Source: Candidatus Latescibacterota bacterium (GTDB lineage Bacteria > Latescibacterota > UBA2968). From it: DNA of 64,000 nucleotides. The translations under genes were made by a program, and so were the position numbers. Of the stretch, positions 53,204-61,997 are shown piece by piece. Within the stretch, counting starts at the first letter, position 1; each line of letters begins with the position of its first letter. Where the stretch lies: the NCBI GenBank assembly GCA_022823725.1, contig JAJEHL010000029.1, positions 60,229-124,228 on the forward strand, written 5' to 3'. The notes below the pieces were generated by a model that saw nothing but the letters and a program-made list of their open reading frames with translations, was not told the DNA's origin and ran no database searches.

Positions 53204-54400
53204 ATGGCTGAAGGACACAAATTGACCATGTTGGGAACCGGACTGATCGGAATGTTTTATACCATGACCTTGCACAGACATCGGGGAATTGATCGCGTAC
53301 ATGTCGTGTATTCGCGGACTGAAGAACGCGCCAGGACATTTGCGGAAGAATGGGACATACCAAAATGGACAACAGATCTCAAAGCCGCAATTGAAGACGA
53401 AGAAACCGACGGCGTAGTAATCGGCTTGCCCAACGACCTGCACCTCGAAGCCGCAACACTCGCGGCACAAGCTGGCAAAGCCGTATTGTGTACCAAACCC
53501 CTCGGACGCACCGCTGATGAAGCTCAGAAAATTCTGAATGCCGTAGAAAAAGCAGGCGTATTTGGCGGATATTTAGAAGACCTGGTATATCCCCCAAAAA
53601 CCTTAAAAGCCCTCGAATCCGTGAAAAATGGCGCGTTGGGACGCATCTTGTGGGTGCGATCGCGCGAAACACACCCCGGTCCTCACAGCGATTGGTTCTG
53701 GGACATAGACAAAGCAGGTGGCGGCGCAATCGTCGATATGGGATGTCACTGCATCGAAATTATTCGCAACTTCATCGGGAAGGGCATTCGTCCGGTCGAA
53801 GCGATGTGCTGGTCTGACACACTCGTACATCCAGTCGAAGCAGAAGATCACGGGATTGGACTAATCAAATTTGAAAATGGATCCATGGGCCAATTTGAAG
53901 TCGGATGGGCATTTCGCGGCGGCATGGACCTGCGGGACGAGGTCGCGGGCACAGAAGGAACAATCTGGCTCAACCACTGGTTGCGAACGGGATTTGACAT
54001 GTTCACAGCCGTGGGACAAGGAGGTTATGTCGCAGAAAAAGCCGAAAGCGATACGGGATGGCTCTTCCCCGTGGGCGACGAAGTGGCCGAATTGGGATAT
54101 TCAGACATGTTTGTAGATATGTTCAACGCGTGGGATGAAGGACGCGAACCAATGGAGACGCTATACGACGGCTATGTCGTCAACGCGATTATAGATGCGT
54201 GTTACAAATCCGCAAAAACAAAACAATGGGAACCGATAGAAATGGAGTGGCGCGGCGGTGAAGTGGACCGAGAAACCGCATCGGCAGAAACAGAAACGCG
54301 GTTTGCCACCCTGAAAACAGAGCGCATGCCCGATGGACGCCTGAAACGCATTGTGAAAGACATAGAAACGGGTGAAATCAGCGAGCGGATTGAAGAATGA
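53204..54400 (+). CDS. Gfo/Idh/MocA family oxidoreductase
   Basis: 398 aa. The N-terminal Rossmann fold has [34 protein letters not shown] and the EKP-like motif [14 protein letters not shown] (Lys kept, Glu replaced by Thr). The C-terminal domain holds [19 protein letters not shown], the expected region with the catalytic His. It acts with NAD(P) on a sugar or inositol. It heads a group with the 5'-nucleotidase gene, overlapping it by ATGA. SD AAAGGAG. Confidence 0.88.
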   Translation: MAEGHKLTMLGTGLIGMFYTMTLHRHRGIDRVHVVYSRTEERARTFAEEWDIPKWTTDLKAAIEDEETDGVVIGLPNDLHLEAATLAAQAGKAVLCTKPLGRTADEAQKILNAVEKAGVFGGYLEDLVYPPKTLKALESVKNGALGRILWVRSRETHPGPHSDWFWDIDKAGGGAIVDMGCHCIEIIRNFIGKGIRPVEAMCWSDTLVHPVEAEDHGIGLIKFENGSMGQFEVGWAFRGGMDLRDEVAGTEGTIWLNHWLRTGFDMFTAVGQGGYVAEKAESDTGWLFPVGDEVAELGYSDMFVDMFNAWDEGREPMETLYDGYVVNAIIDACYKSAKTKQWEPIEMEWRGGEVDRETASAETETRFATLKTERMPDGRLKRIVKDIETGEISERIEE

Positions 54401-55218
54401 CTATGGACCATGTATTAATTGCTGATCAGGTCGCCCTGCAGGACAAAATCGCGCAATTGAAAAGCCAGACGAAAAACGAGCAACTATGTGTGGTCAGCGA
54501 TTGGGATCGCACATTGACAAAAGCGCGAACAGAAGATGGGCAAGATGCGACATCTTATTCGGTAATTGCACACGGAGCCTATTTGGGAGATGCATATCGC
54601 ATCGAAATGGATCGCCTGTACGCGCGGTATCGTCCCATTGAAATATCGCAGACAATCTCTCACCGCGAAAAACAAAAAGCCATGCACGACTGGTGGACGA
54701 CCGCACTTGAGATGATGCAGAAATACGGACTTACCGAGGAGATAATAGAAGACATTGCCATTCGAGATTTCATGCGCTTACGCGATGGTTCCATCGATCT
54801 TTTTAAAATATTGGCAGACAGAGAGATACCCCTGTTAATTTTATCCGCAGGCATTGGCAACGTAATTGCGAAATACTTAAAAGTCAGAGCATTACTCACT
54901 TCAAATGTGGCAATAACCGCAAACAAATTGATATTTGAACTGGGTGCTGTGGCGGGATATTGCGAACCGGTAATCCATAGCTTTAACAAAGCGCGTCATG
55001 CAATTACCCCACAGGGCTGCGTCCTGCTCATAGGAGACACCATAGAAGATGCGCAGATGGTGAACGACGCCCAGGCGAACTGTATCATCCGCGTGGGATT
55101 TCTAAACGAATCGGTCGAAGAAAATAGTGCTACATATCTACGCGCTTACGATATTGTAATCTGCAACGACGCATCTATGGCACCCGTGATAGAATTGTTG
55201 GAAACCTTATGTCTTTGA
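54397..55218 (+). CDS. Pyrimidine 5'-nucleotidase, UMPH-1 (NT5C3-like) family
   Basis: 273 aa HAD-fold protein. [11 protein letters not shown] holds the DxD nucleophile motif, [15 protein letters not shown] the Ser motif, [10 protein letters not shown] the Lys region, and [19 protein letters not shown] the acidic motif, ending in [12 protein letters not shown]. These segments follow the order of the eukaryotic cytosolic 5'-nucleotidase III, with the typical cap between [16 protein letters not shown] and [10 protein letters not shown]. It should hydrolyse UMP/CMP or a related phosphate. Translation is coupled to the preceding oxidoreductase by an ATGA overlap. The family is rare in bacteria in my experience. 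Confidence 0.8.
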   Translation: MTMDHVLIADQVALQDKIAQLKSQTKNEQLCVVSDWDRTLTKARTEDGQDATSYSVIAHGAYLGDAYRIEMDRLYARYRPIEISQTISHREKQKAMHDWWTTALEMMQKYGLTEEIIEDIAIRDFMRLRDGSIDLFKILADREIPLLILSAGIGNVIAKYLKVRALLTSNVAITANKLIFELGAVAGYCEPVIHSFNKARHAITPQGCVLLIGDTIEDAQMVNDAQANCIIRVGFLNESVEENSATYLRAYDIVICNDASMAPVIELLETLCL

Positions 55219-55250
55219 CCTGCTCTGCCTGCTCTTTTTGCTTTGCCTGT

Positions 55251-55291
55251 AATCCTGAAAATCCTAAAATCCTGTACATCCTGATTCAGAC
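55251..55291. repeat. AATCCT-type dispersed repeat
   Basis: AATCCTGAAAATCCTAAAAT and further ATCCTG units up to CTGATTCAGAC, matching in reverse the elements at 34832-34950 and 49457-49505. It lies in the 84-base gap before uppP. Confidence 0.5.
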
Positions 55292-55302
55292 AGGGGTTAC
55301 TT

Positions 55303-56082
55303 TTGACACCTTATGAAGCCCTGCTCCTGGGACTGTTGCAAGGGCTGACCGAATTTTTGCCCGTGAGCAGTTCGGGACATCTCGCATTGGGACAAGCGGC
55401 ATGGGGTATTCAAACCGGTAATGTGACCTTTGAAGTAATCGTACACTTTGGAACATTACTGGCCATAGTGACCGCATTGCGAACGCGAATCAGCAACTTA
55501 GTCATCGGATGTTTGCGGCGCGATGGCGCATCCTGGCACACAATCTACCTGTTGATAATCGGCTCTATTCCCGCTGGCGCCGTGGGAATCTTGTTCAAAG
55601 ACATGCTCAAAGAGGCTTTTGCCAGTCCAGTCGCCGTATGCGGATTCTTAATCGCGACCGGTTGTATTTTGTGGAGCACGCGATTTGCGCGGGGCAACCG
55701 CGTGAAAATTACATCTTTAGACGCCATTTTAATCGGCTTTGCACAGGCCCTCGCCGTATTGCCGGGAATTTCCAGGTCGGGTTCAACCATTGGCATGGGC
55801 CTGTGGCGCGGGCTGGATGGTCGCGAAGCCGCAACATTTTCTTTTTTACTATCCATCCCTATTATTTTGGGCGCAACCGCATTAGAAGTTGGCGATTTTC
55901 TCGCCCATCCACCGCAAATGAACGCGCTATGGCCGCTGCTGATTGGCGCTATTGTAGCTTATGTGTCCGGGGTATTTGCCATTCGATGGCTCCTGAGCTT
56001 GCTCAGTGGCGGGTATTTTGCACAATTTGCTTACTATTGCTGGCTTATCGGTCTGGTGGGCATGGCGTATTTTGGAGGCTAA
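55303..56082 (+). CDS. uppP: Undecaprenyl-diphosphatase
   Basis: 259 aa from a TTG start with GGGG upstream; no ATG gives a full first helix. GLTEFLPVSSSGHLAL and PGISRSGSTIGMGLWRG are the two signature motifs of the BacA/UppP family, and eight or so hydrophobic segments are visible. It recycles undecaprenyl diphosphate at the inner membrane for cell-wall synthesis and can confer bacitracin tolerance. It is followed after 7 bases by a lipoprotein gene. Confidence 0.95.
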   Translation: MTPYEALLLGLLQGLTEFLPVSSSGHLALGQAAWGIQTGNVTFEVIVHFGTLLAIVTALRTRISNLVIGCLRRDGASWHTIYLLIIGSIPAGAVGILFKDMLKEAFASPVAVCGFLIATGCILWSTRFARGNRVKITSLDAILIGFAQALAVLPGISRSGSTIGMGLWRGLDGREAATFSFLLSIPIILGATALEVGDFLAHPPQMNALWPLLIGAIVAYVSGVFAIRWLLSLLSGGYFAQFAYYCWLIGLVGMAYFGG

Positions 56083-56089
56083 ATAATCC

Positions 56090-56470
56090 ATGAGGTGGCT
56101 AATCGTATGCCTTTTGCTCGGTTGTGGCGGCGTTCCTATATCGCCCGAGAACGAGCTTCTTTCGGATTTTATGTCCATTGCCAACGTGCGCCGCGAGCCG
56201 ATCCACAATGCGGATGGCGATATCGTGGGGGTCAATATCTCAGCTGATGTCGTCAATACGGGACCAGTACCGATAATCAGTCCATTTATCATGACCTGGA
56301 GATTGCGCGGCCCAAACCAGGCAGAAATTTCTCGTGCAACCCATCGGTTTTCCAGGTTTGAGGCAGGACAGGTACAGGAAATTGCACTGACAATGGCATT
56401 TGCCCCGCGTCCGAGTCTGTCGGGCGTGCAGGATGCCGTGACGTTTGATTTTGAGGAAATCAACCAGTAG
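56090..56470 (+). CDS. Small predicted lipoprotein
   Basis: 126 aa. RWLIVCLLLGCGG is a short lipoprotein signal with a LLGC lipobox, so Cys 12 should be lipidated. The rest is a beta-rich domain (VNISADVVNTGPVPIISPF) resembling FxLYD or DUF3426-like domains. No function recognised. It starts 7 bases after uppP, whose end supplies a GGAGG, so it is co-transcribed with uppP. Confidence 0.65.
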   Translation: MRWLIVCLLLGCGGVPISPENELLSDFMSIANVRREPIHNADGDIVGVNISADVVNTGPVPIISPFIMTWRLRGPNQAEISRATHRFSRFEAGQVQEIALTMAFAPRPSLSGVQDAVTFDFEEINQ

Positions 56471-56563
56471 CCAGCTGGCTGCTGATCCCTTCTTGCCCGA
56501 TACGATCTTGGCGTGTATATTATTGCCCCAAACGCGCCGTATCACACTATAGAGGACACTGCG

Positions 56564-57022
56564 ATGAAATACATCATTAGTTTTTTATCTATCTTTTTTT
56601 TCTTTGGGTGTTCTAAAGATGATTCTGCCGGTTCGCGGACTTTTACACCCGACGATTTAACCGTTTTGAACCTGACCTCCATCGTGGGCGAGGCTGTGCC
56701 TATGCCTGGGGGCGATACTGGTTCGCCGACAAGTCTAAACACGATCAGCATAAGTGGGACGATTGACAGCCAATCGGGCCTGGACCTCACGGGTCTTAAA
56801 GTGAACGTGCGTGTATTGGGTGAAAACGGCACGCCATTGGGAATAGGCGAAGCTGTATGTACACCCTCTGAAATAGCTCCCGGAGCGTCGTGTACTTTTT
56901 CAATAACTATTACATTGGAGAGCTCGGATTACAAAACGAGTCAATCAATTGAGATCACGCCAGGTTGCGATCAAGGTACTGGCACACTGCGACTTATTCC
57001 AGTGACCTGGCCTGATTCATAG
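56564..57022 (+). CDS. Small predicted lipoprotein
   Basis: 152 aa from ATG 56564, with AGAGG upstream; an in-frame GTG at 56513 would hide the signal. KYIISFLSIFFFFGCSKDD is a lipoprotein signal with lipobox FFGC. The mature part is beta-rich, with two further cysteines (VCTPSEIAPGASC) and a late one (TPGCDQGTG). The fold is similar in style to the neighbouring lipoprotein, both carrying a conserved strand of ISGTIDSQSG type. Unknown function. Confidence 0.6.
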   Translation: MKYIISFLSIFFFFGCSKDDSAGSRTFTPDDLTVLNLTSIVGEAVPMPGGDTGSPTSLNTISISGTIDSQSGLDLTGLKVNVRVLGENGTPLGIGEAVCTPSEIAPGASCTFSITITLESSDYKTSQSIEITPGCDQGTGTLRLIPVTWPDS

Positions 57023-57036
57023 AAAGGAGTATAACT

Positions 57037-58032
57037 GTGGCAGAGGTGATTTTATCGGGTTTTGCCGACGAAGGACCGGTGAGCAAGCGCGCCGAAGAGC
57101 AATTTACCATGATGCGCGCGCTCGGCTTGTCTTATTACACAATCCGGTTTATCGACGTAGGCAACGGGGTAAAGAACGCAATGGAATTGACCGCGCAGGA
57201 GATAAAACAGCTCCAAAAATTGCACGGTGAATTTGGTATTTCGGTATCGAGCATTGGTTCCCCGCTTGGAAAAGTGAAATTGTTAGATGTAGATGACGGT
57301 ACAGACAATCGCTATGTGCCGTTTAAGGAATACCTGGAGACAGATGTCAAACGCGCCATCGAACTCGCCCATGCATTTGACACAAAGCTCATCCGAGGCT
57401 TTAGCTATTACCATCCGCATGGGACCGACCCCTGGCAACATTTGAACCAGGCGGCAGATCAGCTCTCAGAAATTGTCGCCCTGTGTGCAAGCGAAGGTCT
57501 GATCTACGGCTCTGAAGTGGAATCGCATTTAATCGGTGGAGATGGCGAAACACTGATCGCGCTGCACGAAAAGATCGACAGTCCCAACACCTGCATCATC
57601 ATGGATGTGGGCAATATGGAAAGCATGGGACACAGTCCGGACAACGTTTTTGCCGAATACGAAAAGACAAAGCCCGGATTGGGATGGATCCACATTAAAG
57701 GATTTAACGCACCGGCCAATCAACCGATGCTGGACAGCGCAACCAAGCGAGGGTTGACGCGGTTTATCCCCGTCGATCAGGGCGATGCCGGACATGAAAT
57801 GGTCCTGCGAGACTTTAAGACCCTCGTGCCGCGCCTGCAAAGCCAGTTTCAAGAACTGGGTGTACCGGGTGTATTTATCGACCTGGAACCGCACGTAAAG
57901 GGCGGTGGACAATTTGGTGGCTTTAGCGGCATCGATGGTTTTGGCGTGGCATTTCGCGCCCTGTGCAATTTGCTGGATTATCTGGGATATGAATATCACC
58001 TGACGGGCTACGAAGATTTGGCCATGCCGTAA
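57037..58032 (+). CDS. Sugar phosphate isomerase/epimerase (TIM barrel)
   Basis: 331 aa from a GTG start with AAAGGAG upstream. LSGFADEGPVSKRAEEQF at the N-terminus, IRGFSYYHPHG, YGSEVESHLIGG, CIIMDVGNMESMG and WIHIKGFNA are strands of the AP_endonuc_2-type barrel with Glu, Asp and His metal ligands. It probably isomerises a sugar or inositol derivative. It is followed by a Gfo/Idh/MocA gene 13 bases away, the usual pairing for inositol-like or keto-sugar catabolism. Confidence 0.88.
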   Translation: MAEVILSGFADEGPVSKRAEEQFTMMRALGLSYYTIRFIDVGNGVKNAMELTAQEIKQLQKLHGEFGISVSSIGSPLGKVKLLDVDDGTDNRYVPFKEYLETDVKRAIELAHAFDTKLIRGFSYYHPHGTDPWQHLNQAADQLSEIVALCASEGLIYGSEVESHLIGGDGETLIALHEKIDSPNTCIIMDVGNMESMGHSPDNVFAEYEKTKPGLGWIHIKGFNAPANQPMLDSATKRGLTRFIPVDQGDAGHEMVLRDFKTLVPRLQSQFQELGVPGVFIDLEPHVKGGGQFGGFSGIDGFGVAFRALCNLLDYLGYEYHLTGYEDLAMP

Positions 58033-58045
58033 AATGGAGGTTGTA

Positions 58046-59095
58046 ATGGCAGATAACATTCGCATTGGTATTATTGGTGCGGGCGGTATTTTTCGCACCC
58101 GCCACTTCCCGGGTCTTGCTCAAATTGACGATGCCGAGGTCGTGGCAATTTGCAACCGCAGTGAAGAGAGCGGCGGCAAAATCGCTGCTGAATTTGGCTT
58201 AAACCCCGACCTGATGACCGATCCCTACGCGCTCATTGCGCGAGATGACATCGATGCCGTGATGATTGGTACCTGGCCGTACAAACACTGCGAATTTGTA
58301 CTCGAATCCCTCAATGCTGGCAAACATGCATTTGTACAAGCGCGCATGGCAATGAACTTGCGCGAGGCAAAAATCATGTATGCCGCAGCAATGGAATCAG
58401 AACTCGCGCACCAGATATGTCAGCCACCGCACGCATTAAAAGGCGACTGGTTCATGCAGCGGTTGATCACCGAAGGATATGTTGGCGATATTCGCAACAT
58501 CGTCATCCGCTCAATGACGCCTGGAGGCATTGATCCCAATACCCCGCTACACTGGCGTCAAATCGGTCGCTTCTCCGGGTTAAATACCATGAGCGTGGGC
58601 ATGCTGGTGGAATTTGTACACCGCTGGTGCGGCTACACAAAATCCGTATCCGCACACGCAGAAACTTATGTCACCGAGCGCGCCACAGAGGACGGCATGG
58701 GACCAGTAGATCGTCCAGACACCGTGAATATCCTGGCACAAATGGAAAGCGGCGCAACCGCGGTCTATCTCTTCTCCAGCACCGCGCATCACGCGCCGGG
58801 TGAATCCATTGAAATTTACGGCACGGACGGCACACTCATTTACGAAACCTCACCCGTTTTGGACGAGCAGCGGATATTGGGCGCCAAATCCAGTGATGGC
58901 GCATTGCAGGAATTGGAGGTCCCCGCATCCGACATGCGCGAATGGACAGTTGAAGCGGATTTCATCGACATGATCAAAACCGGCAAACCCGCCGAATCGA
59001 CCTTCTATCAGGGCGTGAAATACATGGAATTTACCGAAGCCGTATTCCGCTCCGTCGAACGTGGCGCGACAGTTCACTTGCCCATTGTTGATTGA
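58046..59095 (+). CDS. Gfo/Idh/MocA family oxidoreductase
   Basis: 349 aa from ATG 58046; the GGAGG at 58036-58040 is its SD, which shows that the ATG at 58034 is not the start. IRIGIIGAGGIFRTRHFPG is the Rossmann motif, GTWPYKHCEFVLESLNAGKH follows, and the usual EKP site reads QARMAMNLREA, so the Lys is replaced. The C-terminal part (RRQIGRFSGLNTMSV-type) is intact. Loss of the EKP Lys may change or abolish hydride chemistry. It overlaps the beta-lactamase reading frame only upstream of that gene's likely start. Confidence 0.85.
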   Translation: MADNIRIGIIGAGGIFRTRHFPGLAQIDDAEVVAICNRSEESGGKIAAEFGLNPDLMTDPYALIARDDIDAVMIGTWPYKHCEFVLESLNAGKHAFVQARMAMNLREAKIMYAAAMESELAHQICQPPHALKGDWFMQRLITEGYVGDIRNIVIRSMTPGGIDPNTPLHWRQIGRFSGLNTMSVGMLVEFVHRWCGYTKSVSAHAETYVTERATEDGMGPVDRPDTVNILAQMESGATAVYLFSSTAHHAPGESIEIYGTDGTLIYETSPVLDEQRILGAKSSDGALQELEVPASDMREWTVEADFIDMIKTGKPAESTFYQGVKYMEFTEAVFRSVERGATVHLPIVD

Positions 59096-59103
59096 GAGGT
59101 CAC

Positions 59104-59895
59104 ATGGCCACAGACTGGAGCAGGCTGGAACAAACGGTTAAAGAGTACGAACCGCCCGGCACGATCGGCGTCAGTGTGATCTCGCCTCAGGGGGAGCGTT
59201 GGGCCTCACGAGGTGATCATCAGTTTCCGGCGGCCAGCACAGTTAAAATCCCGATCATGATCGAGATCTACAGAGCTATTGATCGCGGCACACTCGCGCT
59301 TGACGACACATATACCGTCCGCTCTGTAGATAAATCCCCCGGCAGTGGTGTGCTCCGACACATGCATACCGGGCTGCAACTCTCGTTTGGAGATCTCCTC
59401 TACTTGATGATGTCCATCAGCGACAACACCGCCACCAACATATTGATTGAAGTGGCCGGAATGGATCGCATCAACGCGACAATGCGAGAACTCGGTATGC
59501 CCGCCTCTTGCCTCGGACGTCCCATGCGCGGGCGCCTCGCGGTTGAAGGGGAACAGGAAAATTGGGCTACACCCAATGACTACACTACCATCGTCAAGAC
59601 AATTCTCGACGACCAGGCCGCATCCCCCGCAGCCTGTCAGGCCATGCTCACCACCTTAACCCAGCAACAGAATGGTCGCCGCATCGGCCGATATGTGCCG
59701 ACCTCTAAGACCTATCGCTGGGGTTCCAAAACCGGCTCGAATCGTGGTGTAATCAATGATGTCGGCTTCATCGAATCCCCGGTAGGAACGATGGTGATTG
59801 CGCTCTACAGCCTGAAACTCGGCGATCGCGTCACCGGCGAATGTGCGCTCTCTGAGATTACCAGGACCGCGATGCAAGTGATGGGCATGATATGA
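59104..59895 (+). CDS. Class A beta-lactamase-like serine hydrolase without signal peptide
   Basis: 263 aa from ATG 59104 (SD GAGAGG). All class A motifs are visible: PAASTVKIP (SxxK), SISDNTATN (SDN), GEQENWATP with a Glu in the omega-loop position, and WGSKTGSNRG (KTG). There is no signal peptide at the N-terminus, which starts ATDWSRLEQTV, whereas real class A enzymes are exported. It may be a cytoplasmic relative that hydrolyses another amide or ester, or an enzyme exported some other way. It ends the gene run from 53204. Confidence 0.85.
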   Translation: MATDWSRLEQTVKEYEPPGTIGVSVISPQGERWASRGDHQFPAASTVKIPIMIEIYRAIDRGTLALDDTYTVRSVDKSPGSGVLRHMHTGLQLSFGDLLYLMMSISDNTATNILIEVAGMDRINATMRELGMPASCLGRPMRGRLAVEGEQENWATPNDYTTIVKTILDDQAASPAACQAMLTTLTQQQNGRRIGRYVPTSKTYRWGSKTGSNRGVINDVGFIESPVGTMVIALYSLKLGDRVTGECALSEITRTAMQVMGMI

Positions 59896-60071
59896 GTAAG
59901 AACGACCTGTCTCTGGGCTTCTCTGAGATTGATTGCACACAAGTAGCTTGAATGGCAGCAAGACAAGAACCGTCTATGGCGTGGGCTATATGGCCCTGAT
60001 CTCAAAGACTGAAAGTGGCACCACCCCAAAGCGACAGCCGATAACACGATACACTGTTAGGTCACGAAAAC

Positions 60072-60536
60072 ATGAAATGGGACCCTGAAAAAATTTTAGC
60101 CGATTTTCTTGTTGTTGCCAGGTTGGCAGCAATCGAGATGCAGCCGGATGCTATTCATATTGAACCTCTGAGGATGCCACATAGGCCGCCAAGTAGCTTG
60201 CCGAAAGGGAAAATGGCAGTATACGTCTTCTCCGATAAAGATCGTGTTCTGAAGGTGGGTAAAATCGGACAGAATTCTCAGGCTCGGTATATGAGTCAAC
60301 ACTACAACCCACATTCGTCAAATAGCAATTTGGCGAAGTCGCTCATGAAAGATGAAGATGCTGTACAGAAATACAATGTGAATGACGGGAATATTTCCGA
60401 CTGGATTAAGAAAAACACGGACCGAGTAAATTTCCTTCTTGATGCCACTGTAGGCATGAGGGCGCTCACGCTATTGGAGGCGTTCATTCAGTGCCGATTA
60501 CGACCAGTCTATGAGGGTTTTTCAAGCCAACGATGA
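60072..60536 (+). CDS. GIY-YIG-like nuclease domain protein
   Basis: 154 aa. AVYVFSDKDRVLKVGKIGQNSQARY near residue 48 resembles the GIY-YIG motif pair (VYVF and KVGKIG) with a nearby Arg. LLEAFIQCRLRPVYEG near 135 could supply the metal-binding Glu. The N-terminal 40 residues are unassigned. GIY-YIG domains cut DNA; here the match is weak, and a non-nuclease relative is possible. It precedes the RelA/SpoT gene by 52 bases and may belong to the same unit. Confidence 0.5.
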   Translation: MKWDPEKILADFLVVARLAAIEMQPDAIHIEPLRMPHRPPSSLPKGKMAVYVFSDKDRVLKVGKIGQNSQARYMSQHYNPHSSNSNLAKSLMKDEDAVQKYNVNDGNISDWIKKNTDRVNFLLDATVGMRALTLLEAFIQCRLRPVYEGFSSQR

Positions 60537-60588
60537 TTGAGACCCTATAAAAATAATAAAAAGTCAAAGTCTCCGTACTTATGCGGTC

Positions 60589-61857
60589 ATGAGTTCCAAC
60601 GAGTTCTGTGAAAGGGATACATCAGTGTCAATAAAAAATTGGAACTACGACGAGTTCTCGGTTGCATACCAAAACAAACTTAAATGCCTAAAGCAAGTTG
60701 AGGATTTACTGAAAAAGATCCTCAGAGAAGTAATGGGCGGGTTAGATGACCCAAAACTCGTCCGCGCACGGCTTGTAGAATCCCGTATTAAGGAGCCAAG
60801 TAGTCTTGTTAGGAAAGCAAAACAACGCGGATGGCGACCTGATCAAGCATTGTGGTGTGCAGAAGACCTCATCGGTGCTCGCGTCGTTTGCAACAATATT
60901 GAGGATGTGTACCGTTTCCAAGAGCTTCTTGAAGAAAAGTTACATACTGAGGTAACGGTGCAGGACTACATATCGGAACCGGGCGATGCGGGTTACCGTG
61001 CGTTGCATCTCAACTTCAGACTTAGTAGCTTTGGAAGACAGGTGGGGTGCGAAGTCCAAATCCGTTCTCTCCTACAGGATGCTTGGGCAAGACTCTCCCA
61101 TGATGACATCTACAAAGGAGACGATTTACCCGCAGACCTTCGTGAGAGGATGAAAGATTTGTCAGATGTCCTGTTCTCCACCGATCAGATTGCCTCGCGT
61201 GTACGAAAACGTGTAGCACAAGTCCGTATTCCGGATGGCGGAAAGAGTGTGGAATCTCGCTTGAGTAGATTTTATGCCGACGTTTTCGGCAAGTCACCGC
61301 CAGACTACGTGGTTCGAGAATCATCTGATGTGGCGTCTCAGTTTAATGAAGATCAATGGAAAAAACTCTCCTCACTTCTTCGCGATTCGTCGTTTAAGCG
61401 ACGAATCAACGAGATATATCGGAAAGCTTTTGGCCTTCGAGCAAATATATCAGAGCGGTTCACCACTTGTGTAAGGGCTATTGCCTACACTGAAGAAGCT
61501 GCACTCAGTCATTTACAAAGCATTGTCGATACGGAAGTTAGGGAAATTGATCTGTTTCAGCGTCGAGAAATTCTCTCGGAGATGCCGGACTCAATTGCTG
61601 ATTTTATAAATCAGATCGCTCGTGACCCTGAAAGCATTATCCCTTTCGCGGAGATACTTTCAGCGACAGTGTACTGTAGTGCGTGCGGGGAGGTCTTGGT
61701 TGATCCAGATGTGCTCGAGGAAAATCTTGTCGAGTACTACGAACTCGAAGAGGCACCAGGTGTCTCCACAGCCATCAGAGGAAGTGGCTTACTGACACCA
61801 GACTGGGACTATCCACACCTCTGTGTTTATCATGCAAATCAGTTTCGTAAGGATTAA
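60589..61857 (+). CDS. RelA/SpoT-synthetase domain protein with zinc-ribbon-like C-terminus
   Basis: 422 aa. The synthetase core is complete: RIKEPSSLVRKAKQRGW, CAEDLIGARVVC, DYISEPGDAGYRALHL and CEVQIRSLLQDAWARLSHDDIYK, with the Asp, Tyr and Glu expected for pyrophosphate transfer. There is no HD hydrolase, TGS or ACT domain. Residues about 215-350 are unassigned, and the tail has CSACG and, 60 residues later, CVYH, a possible CxxC...CxxH zinc site. Stand-alone synthetases of this type include toxSAS/CapRel toxins that inhibit translation. GTG 60625, with AAAGGG upstream, is an alternative start. It may act in abortive defence, as inference. Confidence 0.85.
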   Translation: MSSNEFCERDTSVSIKNWNYDEFSVAYQNKLKCLKQVEDLLKKILREVMGGLDDPKLVRARLVESRIKEPSSLVRKAKQRGWRPDQALWCAEDLIGARVVCNNIEDVYRFQELLEEKLHTEVTVQDYISEPGDAGYRALHLNFRLSSFGRQVGCEVQIRSLLQDAWARLSHDDIYKGDDLPADLRERMKDLSDVLFSTDQIASRVRKRVAQVRIPDGGKSVESRLSRFYADVFGKSPPDYVVRESSDVASQFNEDQWKKLSSLLRDSSFKRRINEIYRKAFGLRANISERFTTCVRAIAYTEEAALSHLQSIVDTEVREIDLFQRREILSEMPDSIADFINQIARDPESIIPFAEILSATVYCSACGEVLVDPDVLEENLVEYYELEEAPGVSTAIRGSGLLTPDWDYPHLCVYHANQFRKD

Positions 61858-61997
61858 AAGCCTCATCCGAGAAGTTACGAGTAGATGATTTGATCAATAT
61901 TTTTGGATTTCCAATGACTCTTGATTACAGGCTGTGTTTCGGTAATAAATCCCAACGCAACTGAACTTTGGTTGTTAGTACTCAATAGGAAAAGCTG

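Noticed and set aside
59896..60071. 176-base gap searched for a gene, RNA or terminator
   Set aside because: Only a weak GGGC/GCCC hairpin without T-run; nothing supportable.
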